NCBI GenBank assembly: GCA_023053575.1 | Contig: JAKZAP010000003.1 | Span: forward strand, 10,330,561 to 10,394,560 | From: Branchinecta lynchi | Lineage: Eukaryota > Arthropoda > Branchiopoda > Anostraca > Branchinectidae | Direction of reading: 5' to 3' | Length of the DNA: 64,000 nt | Part shown: positions 11,986-22,627 of the stretch, piece by piece | How positions within the stretch are numbered: the first letter of the stretch is position 1 | Layout: each line of letters starts with the position of its first letter | Program-made: the position numbers and the translations under genes | Notes under the pieces: generated by a model | Databases searched by the model: none | What the model saw: only the letters and a program-made list of their open reading frames with translations | What the model was told of the DNA's origin: nothing

Positions 11986-13620
11986 TATTTTGAAGGCGAT
12001 TCGTCTTTTGGAAAATTCTGAAATTACGCCTCGTACGTTCTCTCAGTTGTCCTGGATGTTTCGATTGTAACTTTGATGCTTTCTCTTAAATTTTGCAATT
12101 ATAGTGTTCAGATAAGTTGTTTTAAGCCGTTAAAATGAAAATTTTGGGATCCACAAAAACTGGAAAAGTCGGTATAGATTATAAGCAGAAAAAAAAATGG
12201 TCACTAGGGTGTTCCATTAATGAAATCAACGGCGTCTTTTACTTTCACATTAAATGTTTGTTTTCTCCAGAGATGACGAGAATACCGAGGTTTGGCCCCA
12301 AATCCAGGCCCTCGTTCGGTATGTACTTCTCCATGCAATCCTCCCCTGCCGAACGTGGGCTCCACATGTCGGAGTAGCATATAATGTAAATAGACTCCAT
12401 AACTTTGTTCAAGTTCCACGTTTGCATTCCATCCTGCAGTGAGAATTAAAAATAAATAGCGCGTTTTGTCATCAAGAAGCCAATTCCTTCCAGCTCTAGC
12501 TATTATGAATTTTCGCCAACTATTTCATTAATTTAATTTTTTCTAAAATCAGTCTTATTTTTAATTCTTATTTTCATTTAGTATATATACAGACTACAAA
12601 GTTTGACGTGTCCTCCAGTCCGCCACTTAAGAAAGAAGCTGTCTTTAGCGTAGATACAGTGTAACATATTAATGTCTGTTAATCTGGCTCTTACCGTCGT
12701 TTCAGTAATATCTGACAATATTAAACTACCTCTTGTAAATACATACTTTAATTTTACAATCGTAGAAATTTCAAGAGCACCCGACAGATGTTTCTCCATT
12801 GATCCTAGTACCTAGATATAACATCCCGAATATTGACCAATGTATGCCGAACCTGGACAGGGGGGGGGGGGCCAGGTTTGCGATCTTTGACCAGCTTCAG
12901 GAAAAAACACTTTTGCTCACAGCGGGACAGGAACTGGAAGGGCGATTTGTTTCTAAGCTAGGCAAGACATGAACAAGCAACATTTAATTGCTAAAATTGA
13001 AAACATGTAGTAACGTGTCCTGCAAGAACATTAATCCAAAAAAGGGCGGAAGGTGGGCCCTGCTCCCCAGTGTTCAAATAAGTTTTGAATACTGGAACAG
13101 AAACAGTAAATAGTGCGAGGTGTGCTTTAATTGAACGGTGCTAAATGGCACCCTTATATTAAAGTACCTCATTAAAGTCTGGCTTCTTTCATGTTTCCCC
13201 ATACCGGGAGTATCTTACCGCACGTGGTGATATCGCACTTTGATATTTAAGTAATCGATCCGAACATGAATAAATAAGTAAAATGTTTGAAGCTACTTAC
13301 TGTTTCTGTTCCAGTATTCGAAATTATTTGAATACTGTAAAACTAAGCTCTTCCTTTAACGAGTTTTCCACGGCTTTGTCTGTTTCAACCCCTTGGCCAA
13401 GCCCTTTGACTTCTAGCAAAAACTCGGCAAAATTAAGTTAACCGGTTTTACGCGACAATAGCCATGATACACGAACACTCATCGGGAGCATAATGGGCAT
13501 GGGAAGTATTGAATCATGGCAAGAGCAAAGATTATAGTGAGGTATCGTTAGCGGTCCTAGAATCTAACATACGAAATTGGGTCTTCGGACTTGAATGTTA
13601 ACCGAAAAGGGCTGAGATAG
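11986..13620. other. No gene recognised; MITE fragments
   Basis: Two overlapping minus-strand readings at 12,204-12,427 compete in different frames and resemble nothing I recognise. A G12 run stands at about 12,851. Around 13,086-13,470 lie pieces of the TTAAAGGACC MITE family in both orientations, including 'gaacagaaacagtaaatag' and its reverse complement, which would make a hairpin of about 230 bp. Confidence 0.45.
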
Positions 13621-13626
13621 GACAGT

Positions 13627-13931
13627 GAGCGTGTTCCACCCTTGTACCAATAGTAACTATTAGTTACTATTTCCGTTCCATCCTCACGAAAAGTTACTAC
13701 GCTGACCGTTCCAACCTTGTCGGAATAGTAACTAATAGTTACTATTTGCTTACCATGCTCCGGAGCGTGGTAAGCGTAGTAACTACGCATCTCTGTAACG
13801 TGATTGGTCGGATTCGCCCGTGGCATGATATCCCGCTGGAAAATAGAAAGATCGTTCCAGCCTTGACGGCAAAAAGCCAGAATTTGTGACGTCATACGTA
13901 GTAACTACGGTAAGTAGGGTGGAACACACTC
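13627..13931. mobile_element. 305-bp MITE (GAGCGTGTTCC family), copy 1
   Basis: The termini gagcgtgttccaccct and agggtggaacacactc are inverted. AGT flanks both ends (13,624-13,626 and 13,932-13,934), indicating a 3-bp target duplication. The interior has paired blocks of 'agtaactattagttactat' and 'gtagttactacg', so the element is largely self-complementary. It has exactly the same length as the copy at 16,020-16,324. Confidence 0.8.
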
Positions 13932-14741
13932 AGTATATAGTTACCAATCACATACACATATTGTACCCAGATTTGATCATACTCCGTTGGTTCTCGTGTA
14001 GTGCAGTGGGTCAGTAAAATTCATTCATGAATTCACTTAAATATGCTTGAAGACTTTTTGAAAGTACGTTTTTCGTATGTACGCTTTTCATGAATAATGG
14101 AATTGCGAATAGTTACCGGATTTGTTGTACGTGTGTGCCCTTGTAACTATGTTGTTATGCTTTTCGAGAAAAATTAACGAAAATTTGTGTTGAGACACCG
14201 AGCCCAAGCTCATCACTGGCCATTGAACGTCACTACTAGGGCAGGAAAACAAAATAAAAATCCCTCAGCAAGATCGAAATAATTCAGTGTGTTCAGTTAA
14301 ATTATACAGTTTCAGTTAAACTTGAAGAATTAAAGAACGGAATTATGGAAGTAGGTTGCAATGCTATAATAGGCACGACAGGTTGTCCTTCAAATTAAGG
14401 CTCTCACGACCAGTACTTAAAAAAAAAAACGCCCGGTACCGATTGTAGGGACAACGTGTAAATTTAGAATTTTCAACCATAGTAGTAGTCTATTACTAAC
14501 AGTCTAACAGCTAACTTCATATTTAGAGAACAAGACATCGAACGCAAAAGTAAAAGGAAATTGGCTAGATACTGATAATCACAGTAATAACATATTTTAT
14601 ACCAGAAAGCTTTCCAAGTTAAAGCTCTTGCCTCTGGTTTTCACCATCCTTCTAATCTTCGATAGGGTTTAAGCCGTTTCGTACAGCGGTGAGGTCGATT
14701 TCGGCCTTTTCTTCAATTTTCTACTCGATTATTAGTAACAG

Positions 14742-15060
14742 TCATCCCACTCCATGGCTAGGGCTAGATTGCTTCACTAAGATTGAGGGAGTTGATAAGT
14801 CTGAAGATGGACAGGAATATAGTCTTCTCTTCTTTTTGGCTGATGGTGCCGTTTGCAAGCGTCGTTGTGGATGGGTTGACTTTGGCTTTGTAAAATGCTC
14901 CTTGGACTTTCCCTTGCGGTAGGGTTCCACTTCCTGGTGTTCACATGCGAAGATGATGTGATCCAGTGTTTCGTATGCCTCCTTGCAGAATCTACAGCCT
15001 GCGGATTGGACTATGGACTGCTCTCAATGAGCAATTTAGTATCAGCCAGTCTTCGTCCGC
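14742..15060 (-). pseudogene. LINE C-terminal zinc-finger remnant
   Basis: The minus strand reads CRFCKEAYETLDHIIFAC, the C-x2-C...H-x4-C finger found after the RT/RNase H region of many non-LTR retrotransposons. After it, EHQEVEPYRKGK and a basic tail run to a stop near 14,742. Upstream, the frame shifts near 15,010. Only the extreme C-terminus of the element remains, and it abuts the kinase exon that starts at 15,094 on the other strand. Confidence 0.7.
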
Positions 15061-15093
15061 GAGCGTTTTCTTATCCGTCGTTTATCCTTTTAG

Positions 15094-15360
15094 TTCAGTC
15101 AATTCGATGACGGTGACCTGATTTCCGACCTCCTCGATAAGAAAGCCGGTGATTGGCCCACCTTCGTAGTGGAAAGAATTTTCACCCTCTCCCGTCAGTG
15201 TCTAGCGGAGAAAAGGTGTCGACCGGTCGCTTCTGCTCTTGTAGAAGAAATTGAGAAAACTGTGATAAGAGGTAAGGTTTATTCAACTATTCGACACGAC
15301 ATAGCAATGCACTTGAATTTTTTTCTTTCTTACCGCGTTGTTTCACTTTTAGAAGTTTGA
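15094..15360 (+). CDS. IRAK-like kinase paralog 1, C-terminal (C-lobe) exon
   Basis: After a pyrimidine-rich acceptor (tttatccttttag, 15,081-15,093) an open frame reads a kinase C-lobe end: DKKAGDWP, then LSRQCLAEKRCRPVASALVE. This matches the alpha-H/alpha-I region of IRAK4-type kinases, where human IRAK4 has SQCLHEKKNKRP. It is homologous to the last exon of the neighbouring gene and starts in the same phase 0. Two ends are possible. One is read-through to TGA at 15,358. The other is use of the strong donor gag|gtaagg after 15,271. The latter leaves phase 1, matching the next kinase exon at 17,307. Exons for the rest of this kinase were not found in 1-15,093 and probably lie outside the window or were lost. 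The alternative is an isolated duplicated exon. Family assignment is firm; gene completeness is not. Confidence 0.75.
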   Translation, partial: FSQFDDGDLISDLLDKKAGDWPTFVVERIFTLSRQCLAEKRCRPVASALVEEIEKTVIRGKVYSTIRHDIAMHLNFFLSYRVVSLLEV

Positions 15361-15672
15361 TAACGGATGACACATGTATGCGCATCCTTGTGTCATATGT
15401 TATGTTAGATGCCGAGGGTATTTCTGTTGCGACACTTGAAGTGTTATATTTCAAGACAAAATTTCTGTTATGAATGAATAATTTTATTAATCACAGCCTA
15501 GAAATTGAGTATTTGCAGAGTATAAAAAAAACAAATAAATAAAAACGAGAAATGCGTAATGAAAAACGTAAAACGCTGACTGAATTCGCTGGCTTATGGG
15601 ACAGAAAGGCGGCTGGACGATGACAAAAGCTATTCACATATTTCTTTTGGTTTCATAGTTGGGGCTAATACC

Positions 15673-15905
15673 GAGCGTGTTCCACCCTACTTACCGTAGT
15701 TACTACGCATGTTGTCACGTTTCCTGGCTTTTTTTTTTTTTCAAGGCTGGAACGCATTGTTCCGGCCAATCAGATCACACATACCGTAATTACCATGCTT
15801 ACTACGCTCCGGAGCGTGGTAATAAGCAAATGAGAAGCCTGGAACGTTCAGCGTGTCAACTTTTCACGGAGTTGGGACGAAAACAGTAACTTATAGTTAC
15901 TATTG
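15673..15905. mobile_element. Truncated copy of the GAGCGTGTTCC MITE
   Basis: The left terminus gagcgtgttccaccctac and the internal gtagttactacg blocks match the 305-bp family. The right inverted end is missing: the similarity stops after 'agtaacttatagttactatt' near 15,905. A T13 run sits at about 15,729. Confidence 0.65.
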
Positions 15906-16019
15906 TTAGGATAACATCACCGTGATTCGTAGATTGCGTGTGCAGCGAGGAAGGTATGACTTTTTAAATGCTTTAGCCTACTTCGCGAGAAGGTAGGCCA
16001 TAACAGATATGTTCTCATA

Positions 16020-16324
16020 GAGCGTGTTCTATCCTACTTACCGTAGTTACTACGCATGTAGTCACGAATTCTGTTTTTTTGCCGTCAAGGCTGGAACGAT
16101 TTTTCTATTTTCCAGCAGGATCTCACGCCAGGGGCGAAGCCGACCAATCACGTTACAGAGATGCGTAGTTACTACGCTTACTACGCTCCCGAACATGGTA
16201 AGCAAATAGTTACTATTAGTTACTATTTCGAGAAGGTTGGAACGGTCAGCGTAGTAACTTTTGGTGAGGTTGGAACGGAAATAGTAACTAATAGTTACTA
16301 TTGGCACGAGGGTGGAACACGCTC
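16020..16324. mobile_element. 305-bp MITE (GAGCGTGTTCC family), copy 2
   Basis: The ends gagcgtgttctatcct and ggtggaacacgctc are inverted and flanked by ATA on both sides (16,017-16,019 and 16,325-16,327). Length and internal self-complementary layout match the copy at 13,627-13,931. The 3-bp flanks differ between copies (AGT and ATA), as expected for separate insertions. Confidence 0.8.
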
Positions 16325-16934
16325 ATAGTGTTCAATGCAAGAATGCGAAAACGTGTATTCAAACTTCTGACAGTGTTGTCTTTCTCTGGATAAGCTAAAG
16401 AGTAAACACTTCCTGTGAGCAGTGTGTTGCCTTTGCATCGGATGTCTCTCCTTGCCTAAGGGAAGTTGATATCTCCAGCTATTAATTAATAAGCTCCGTC
16501 TGGAACTGTGGTCTACTTTAAATTCAGTTCAGTTTGTTTTCAAAATACCCTCAAAGACGAAGCCGCATGATTCAAGGAAGACCGAGTGCAAGTTTGGAAA
16601 TCGCATTCTGGAAGCTTGAAACCAACTTCCGGCCCACTTCGTTGCCATCCCATCAGTCGATGCTTTCAAAAATGCACTGGATGAACATGTTGGAACGACA
16701 AATATTATGTTAACAATTTTCGAAGAATTTTTTTAGAAGACGACAGAGAGCGCGTGTTTGCTTTAAACAGTGAGTTAAAAGAGGGTCCATATGTCGTCCA
16801 TACGTAGGAAAGGACGCTTGTAGTAAAAAGCAAAATTAATTAAAGAGCCAACAGAAAATGGAAATATTTTTGACTAATTCTGTGACTGTACAAATAGAGA
16901 TAAAATACGAGCATTAGAGATAAAATACGAACAT

Positions 16935-17275
16935 TAAAGGACCTGTCGTACGTATAATTCCAATCCAACCTTCTTCTTTAACATCATTTATTAGTTCTTA
17001 AACCCGGAGATCCAAATATCCTATGTAACATTCTGAACCCGCTAACAATGCCTCACCCGCTCTGCACTTGCCGCGATCCGCTATTCTCTACGGAATATCG
17101 GGTTCTTTTTATACATAAGGAATACAGAAGAAATGAAATGGCCTGGGAAAAGGGTTATAACAGGCAAGGCCGTGGATATTTTTTAAGAGCAGAGTATAGC
17201 TTTACAGTATCCAGATAACCTTGAATATTGGAACATAAACAGTAAATAGTGCGAGGTGTGCTGTAAGCTCTATTT
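16935..17275. mobile_element. TTAAAGGACC-family MITE directly upstream of the first kinase exon
   Basis: The left end ttaaaggacctgtcgtac is the reverse complement of the right end of the complete copy at 51,490-51,887. The right end 'cagtaaatagtgcgaggtgt' is the reverse complement of that copy's left end. Internal sequence resembles blocks at 10,640-10,880 and 31,110-31,250. It stops about 30 bp before the exon at 17,307, so part of the splice-acceptor region may be repeat-derived. Confidence 0.6.
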
Positions 17276-17306
17276 TAAATTTTGTAGACATTTTCGCATT
17301 TTTTAG

Positions 17307-17487
17307 CGCCCATCGAGCTCGACTATGACTACTTGAAGAACACCACCAATGATTTCGATGACAAAGAGGCTTCGGAGGGGGGAAGATTTCTAGGAGCTGG
17401 AGGCTATGGAGTAGTCTATGTGGGAAAAGTTGCATACCAACCGGACGAAGACCTCAAAATCACACTGTTACGCCGAAACGCCGCAAG
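17307..17487 (+). CDS. Kinase exon 1: N-lobe start and glycine-rich loop
   Basis: The acceptor is ttttttag at 17,299-17,306 and the donor is caag|gtaaaa. The exon enters with two bases completing a codon (phase 1 intron before it) and leaves with two bases (phase 2). It reads IELDYDYLKNTTNDFDD, the IRAK hallmark before the kinase domain (compare human IRAK4 FSFYELKNVTNNFDE). It then reads GRFLGAGGYGVVYVGKV, the ATP-binding glycine loop with the following valine. The insert between the loop and the lysine strand is longer than usual. A starting Met is not in this exon, so an upstream exon must supply it. Confidence 0.88.
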
Positions 17488-17853
17488 GTAAAATATTAAT
17501 TAGTAGTCATATGTAATTCAGAGAGTCCACTTCGCGAACCTTGGGGGGGGGGGGGGGGGGCAAAGATCAATTATGGTCAATCCAGGTTTTATGGGACTCA
17601 AAACTCAAAATTTAATTGGTCTTTTTAGCGTAAATTCAAAATAGTTTTCGAATACAATCTGAAGTAACGTAATTGCTTTCCATTTTGCCTTTCGAAAGCT
17701 TCTAGGAGTCAAGTACCAAGATAGAAAATATGTTGCCTCTCCGAAATCTGGGGGGGGGGGGGATGGGCCACATGGCGGTACTAGTACTAACGTTACACAG
17801 ACATTTTATTGAACGTGTAATCGTAAAACGGCACACACGTTATAATCTGTTTC

Positions 17854-18024
17854 AAGGCCGTATCCAGAGGGGGGGGGGGGGGGGGTTAGGGGTTGACCCC
17901 CCCCCGAAACATACAAAAATGGTAATTTTTATAGGCTTTTCCTTCTGATCTATGTCTTTTTTGTACATTTTGTCCGACCCGCAGGCAACTCCCCCCCCCC
18001 GAAAAGAATTCCTGGATGGGCATG
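17854..18024. mobile_element. Small hAT-type MITE with G/C runs inside its ends
   Basis: The octamer TCTGTTTC flanks both ends (17,846-17,853 and 18,025-18,032). The termini aaggccgtatccag and ctggatgggcatg are imperfect inverted repeats. A G17-type run follows the left end, and C runs stand at about 17,900 and 17,990. There is no coding sequence. It lies in kinase intron 1. Confidence 0.6.
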
Positions 18025-18539
18025 TCTGTTTCCATGTTTTGATTTTAACTGGCTTCAGCTGCTAACGCGTACGATTATTTATGGGCACGTCCAGTGGGAA
18101 AGGATAGTACGGTGTTGGACAGACAAATTAGTGTGTTACGACGTTCATGCAGCGAGGGGAGGGATAGTTCTGTTATCAGAGATTCATAAGAACTTCAAGA
18201 TACTTGCTGACCAGTATAATTGAAACGGCTTCATTCAATTCGGCTGACGTATCCATTTTGCACTGACAATTATGATTCGCAGTCAGATTTGTCCGAAGGA
18301 ATATTTACGATAGCAGTCCCTTGTATAACGTTCCATCGAAGTAATGTCTATCTTTATATAATAATGAGTATAGTAGTCCAAAAATAAGTTAACATAGTTT
18401 TTTTTATTCAGTTTGACCTTCAACTAAGCTAACTACCCTTTAGTATGGCTATCTGCTTCGAAATGTTCTTAGTCATAAGTAATACTTCAGTTAAGGCGCG
18501 AAACGGAAAAGTCGGTTGAAATTTGTTCTAGCTACATGT

Positions 18540-18850
18540 CCGCCCAAATTTCCTTGAAACCTCTTCTTTTGTTACCCTTTGTCAGGGGGTACTTTTAAGA
18601 GCTGGTTTGCAATCAGGGATTGAATAACGCCTGATATGTGGCGTATCTGACCTGGACCAAAATAGGAACTTAAGAAACCACGTTTGATCGACGGTTTTAA
18701 TTTTCTCGGGCAAATCCTGGACAGATTCCTCTCGGGAGAGAGTGCACATTCTCAACGTCCCTACTGAAGACTACTGTGGACAATCGGAAAATCACCGATT
18801 GGGATCAAAACAATTCAATGTATTCAAGTCTAAGATGTAAAAATAAGTTT
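18540..18850. repeat. Dispersed ~300-bp repeat, second copy near 7,310-7,620
   Basis: The two segments share long near-identical stretches, such as 'caacgtccctactgaagact', 'actgtggaca' and 'ctaagatgtaaaaataag', in the same orientation. A shorter piece lies at about 14,270-14,330. The minus-strand open reading over the 7.1-7.4 kb copy is not credible coding sequence. Confidence 0.6.
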
Positions 18851-19521
18851 TCTCTTCAGTTAAACTTAAGCCCACCGGCCTTCAGGCTCGAGGTAGAAAT
18901 TTTTTTTCTTCCAACTTTCTGTTTAGTTCAGTTTATAAGCACCGTAAACCAAAATTTACTTTGTCACCTTTCTCCACTCATTCAAGTTTCAACTTTCTTC
19001 AGTCATTCATTCGTCTGATCGTTATTTAAGTATTTATTTTAAGCAAATAAATATACTTCTTTTTTGTATATTATCACCAAAATGATGAAGTCTTCATGGC
19101 TTGTCACTAAAAGTACATATGTACGTGGTCACTGATATATGCAGTAGAGGTATGCTTATTTGAACGTTTGTTGACTTTGAACTTTGCCACTTTCACGCAC
19201 TTGCTCTCACTAAAGCTAACTACAGTTAGCCAAAGTAAGTAATTAATGGCCTCTGTAAACACCTGAATAAGTATTATGGATCTTCATTCTATTATTGAGC
19301 CAAAAACTGCAGTGTTCACGTTTAAGTAACTGTTCAAATAAACGTACCTCTACTGTACAGTAAACAGCTGCTTTTAAAAAGTAGATTGTTTGGATGTCAC
19401 CCTTCTTCCTTCCAATACTGTTCCGTTTAGCGTATTCTATGCTGACCTATGAGTCCTGTACAAGTGAGGATGAGAAGTAGTACCAGTTGCCTAAATTTAC
19501 ATAGGCTATGTTCTTTTCTAG

Positions 19522-19638
19522 AGCTCTCGGAGTAACTAACTCACAGCTGATTCGAATCGCCGTTAAACGCTATACGAAGAACAAGATGGTGACGGATCTG
19601 GAAAAGAAATTTATGGAAGAAGTGGATGCGATGTCTAG
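19522..19638 (+). CDS. Kinase exon 2: catalytic lysine and alpha-C helix
   Basis: The acceptor is ttcttttctag and the donor is tctag|gtaata. It joins exon 1 in phase 2, giving Arg at the junction. IAVKRYTKNK carries the ATP-anchoring lysine (residue 75). LEKKFMEEVDAM is the alpha-C helix, with Glu93 as the salt-bridge partner, parallel to human IRAK4 QQFDQEIKVM. A LINE insertion begins only a few bases after the donor, at about 19,645. Confidence 0.85.
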
Positions 19639-19644
19639 GTAATA

Positions 19645-22627
19645 AGCATATTTCGCAAAAGAAAGATGCGTGGAAAACACAATCAAGTCTATCTGAATCA
19701 TTACGAGCATTTTATACAGACCTGTCTTGCAGACCTCTCTTAAATTTTGACTCCGATAAAAGTGATTTTCAAATTGCTAATGACCTAAGCATCCACCTTG
19801 CAAAAATTGTACAATCTCTACAAAAATTAAATACTGTCGATCCAGTTCCTGATAATGACAATAATAAGGAATTACCGAAAATTACAGAAAGTGAGGTACT
19901 AGTCAAATTAAAACGTTTAAAACGTAGTAGTGTGAAACCAGTAGACATCCCTGTTGATTTAAACAAAGCGTTCCCAGATAAGCTTGTTAAACCCCTTACT
20001 CAATACTATTTCTTCAACTTCAGAGTACCCAGCTATTTGGAAAGTTGGCTATGTTACACACCAATACCCAAAAAAGATGCAAAAATTGATTTTGACGGAC
20101 TGCGCCCCATTTCCCTAACGCCAATCTTCAGTAAAGTGTATGAAATTTTTGTTGGTGAATGGTTAAAAAAATAAATTTTTCTGCTTCTGGATCGAAAATC
20201 GACCTAAAACATCAACCAGCCATTATATGGTAAATCTTTTAGATTTTATTTTTAAAAACATTGACGAACACTCCAAATGGATCAATTTAATTGCGATTGA
20301 TTTTAAAAAAGGTTTTGACCTTTGACCTGATAAACTTTTGAATGAATTTAATGTTAACCCCAATATTGTAAACATTATTGCAGGATTTTGAGTGATATGT
20401 CCCAAATTCTAAAATATAATAATAATTTGTCGGACCCGCAAGCAATTTTCTGCGGTGTGCCACAGGGAACAATTTTAGGTCCGCTACTTTTTCTTGTAAT
20501 GATTAACAATACAGCTTCTGAAAGACCAGAAAGATGGAAATACGTTGACGATCTTTCTCTTAGTGAAATAATTCACAAAATAGTGAAGTGGCCAATATAA
20601 TTTCGCAGATACAGGCCGAAGCTTTAAATTCAGACATGACTGTGAATGAAAAAAGTCTGCAATTCTTCTAATTTCTTTCCTGAAAGAAGGGCCAATTTTT
20701 GAACCTCCTGTTCCAGATACTTTGCGTGTAAACCAAATAAAACTCCTTGGTCTAATTATATCAAACGATATAAAACGGGAACTCCAAACGAAGGAAATGG
20801 TAAAGCGGGGACACACGCTTTTCATATGCTGAAATTAATTGCTAAAAATAGGTTCCCTGAACAAGATTTGCTCTGTTTTTATGTTTCTTTTTATACGTTC
20901 GGGGCTAGAATACCTGGTAGAAGCTTGGTACTTTGGCCTTACTGAAGACCAGGCTTATCGGATCGAAAAAGTACAGAAACGTGCCCTACTAATTATGTCA
21001 CGATTAGGGGTCGGCACCGTTTCTGTTTCTGTTTCTGTTTTTTTACTACCGTTTTCTGTTCTGTTTATTTTTTAAATAACAGAAAAACAGAAAACAGGTA
21101 GCCGTTTTTTTAATGCCGTTTCTGTTTCTGTTTCGTTTTTTATATGACCGTTTTAGCCGTTTCTGTTTTTATTTTACCTGTTTTTTCCAACTTTCCGTTT
21201 TTTGTTACGACTTTTACGCGTGGCGTCACGGCGTATTCTAGCGATTTTATTTTTCCGCCGGATCATGCCATCTACCGATATTTTACGGTTTTCGAAAGGA
21301 AAGATTTGTGAGTCAGAATGGAGAGATTGCACCCTACCCGACGAAACGGATATTTTTACACCCTCATTAGAGGAAGCATAACAACAAAATTAACAGTTCG
21401 AGGCATAGGACTTCCGACATCGGATCCGGTCCGGACTTGAAATGGGATATCCGAGAAATGAGATCTATCCAAATATCAAGGTTCATTAAGATCCGATCAC
21501 CCTTTCAAAAGTTATATATATTTCAGGATTCCGGATTCCTCCTCCCTCCACTCCCCCACGATGGTCGGAGCGGGGAACTGACTATTTCCAAGTTTTTGGT
21601 CGGGTCTCTGATATGCCTGCCAAGTTTCATCGTCCAAGCCCACCTGGGAGTACCTTAACTCCGGATCACCGGAATTCCGATCACCGGAATTCCGATCACC
21701 CGTTCCAAAGTTATACAAAGTTCAGATTTCCCCTCACTCCACTCCCCCAACGGTGGTTGGATCGTCAAAGTGACAATTTCCAAGTAGTTTGGTTAAATCC
21801 CTGATAAGCCTGCCAAGTTTCATTGTCGTACCACATCTGGAAGTACTGTAACTCGAGAACAGTGGACCGACCGAACCCCATGCTCAAACGCTGGGGCATG
21901 CTGACAGGGGTGACCATGGTTCTCAAACGCTGTATCCCTTCTTCCGCATAGGGGTATCAGTATACAGTACGTTGGGAGCTAAAACAATTTGGTATCTTTG
22001 ACCTTGAAATTTTTTATTTTTAAAGGGTACTGATACCCTTCTGGGGAATAAGGGGTACACATACGTATGACGTCCATACTCACCACTTCCACCATACCCC
22101 AGCATTTGACCACGGGTATAAGAAAAGGGCTTAGTTTACTAGACAGGTGTAGAGTCCTTTTTTCTTCACCTTACACAATTACACTCGATCTTCTTTCACA
22201 ACCTTAGACCCTCCATGAGTCCCCTCCTCACACTATTCACTTTCCAAGAGCCACCTTACCATTCCAAATGGTCGCCTTACTGTTATCTTATAAACCTAAA
22301 GAAGTAGGAAAAAAAAACAGAAATACCTGTTAAAACGGCCGTTTTTTTTTGTAAAAAACGGTCCGTTTGTGTTATTCCGAAAAAAAAACGGAAAAACAGA
22401 AACGGTTTTCCGTTTTTTTCTCACCGTTTCTGTTTCTGTTCCGTTTTTTATTTGCCGTTTTTTACCGTTTCTGTTTTAGTCAAAAACAGAAACGGTGCCG
22501 ACCCCTAGTCACGATCCTCCAAAATTCCTACAATGAGCTCCTTCAGAAATTTAAACTTGAGTCACGTAGGTTGAAACTGTGCATGGCTTCCGGTAAGAAA
22601 ACGCTTGAGCACCATATCCATAAGTAA
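19645..22627 (+). pseudogene. LINE reverse transcriptase (CR1/L2-like), split by a hAT-type insertion
   Basis: Reading begins at about 19,645 with a pre-RT segment: ITESEVLVKLKRLKR, then WLCYTPIPKKDA and DGLRPISLTPIFSKVYE, the classic RT motif block. After a frameshift comes IFCGVPQGTILGPLLF and then YVDDLSL, a YxDD-type catalytic box. At 20,839-21,000 the reading SGLEYLVEAWYFGLTEDQ and KVQKRAL follows. The C-terminal remainder (NSYNELLQKFKLESRRLKLC to a stop at 22,627) resumes at 22,516, beyond the insertion at 21,005-22,507. Several frameshifts and a stop make it non-functional. It occupies kinase intron 2. Confidence 0.85.
21005..22507. mobile_element. 1,503-bp hAT-type element with exact 8-bp target duplication
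   Basis: The inverted termini are TAGGGGTCGGCACCGTTTCT and its reverse complement at 22,488-22,507. The octamer GTCACGAT is duplicated exactly (20,997-21,004 and 22,508-22,515). Subterminal DNA on both sides is built of 'ccgttt(ctgttt)n' repeats. The middle (about 21,420-21,895) is a nested fragment of the hairpin-ended repeat family. No transposase is encoded. The insertion interrupts the LINE reverse transcriptase. Confidence 0.92.

Noticed and set aside
12204..12442. Competing readings on both strands, including one with a HLHGEV-like look
   Set aside because: Three frames are open over the same bases, no family is recognised and there are no clear splice sites.
1..15093. Search for the remaining exons of kinase paralog 1
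   Set aside because: No HRD, DFG or glycine-loop reading was found by eye on the + strand. The gene may extend beyond the window or be broken.
15361..17306. Search for a death-domain exon of the main kinase
   Set aside because: The interval is mostly MITEs and a LINE 3' scrap near 16,550-16,700. No death-domain-like reading was recognised.
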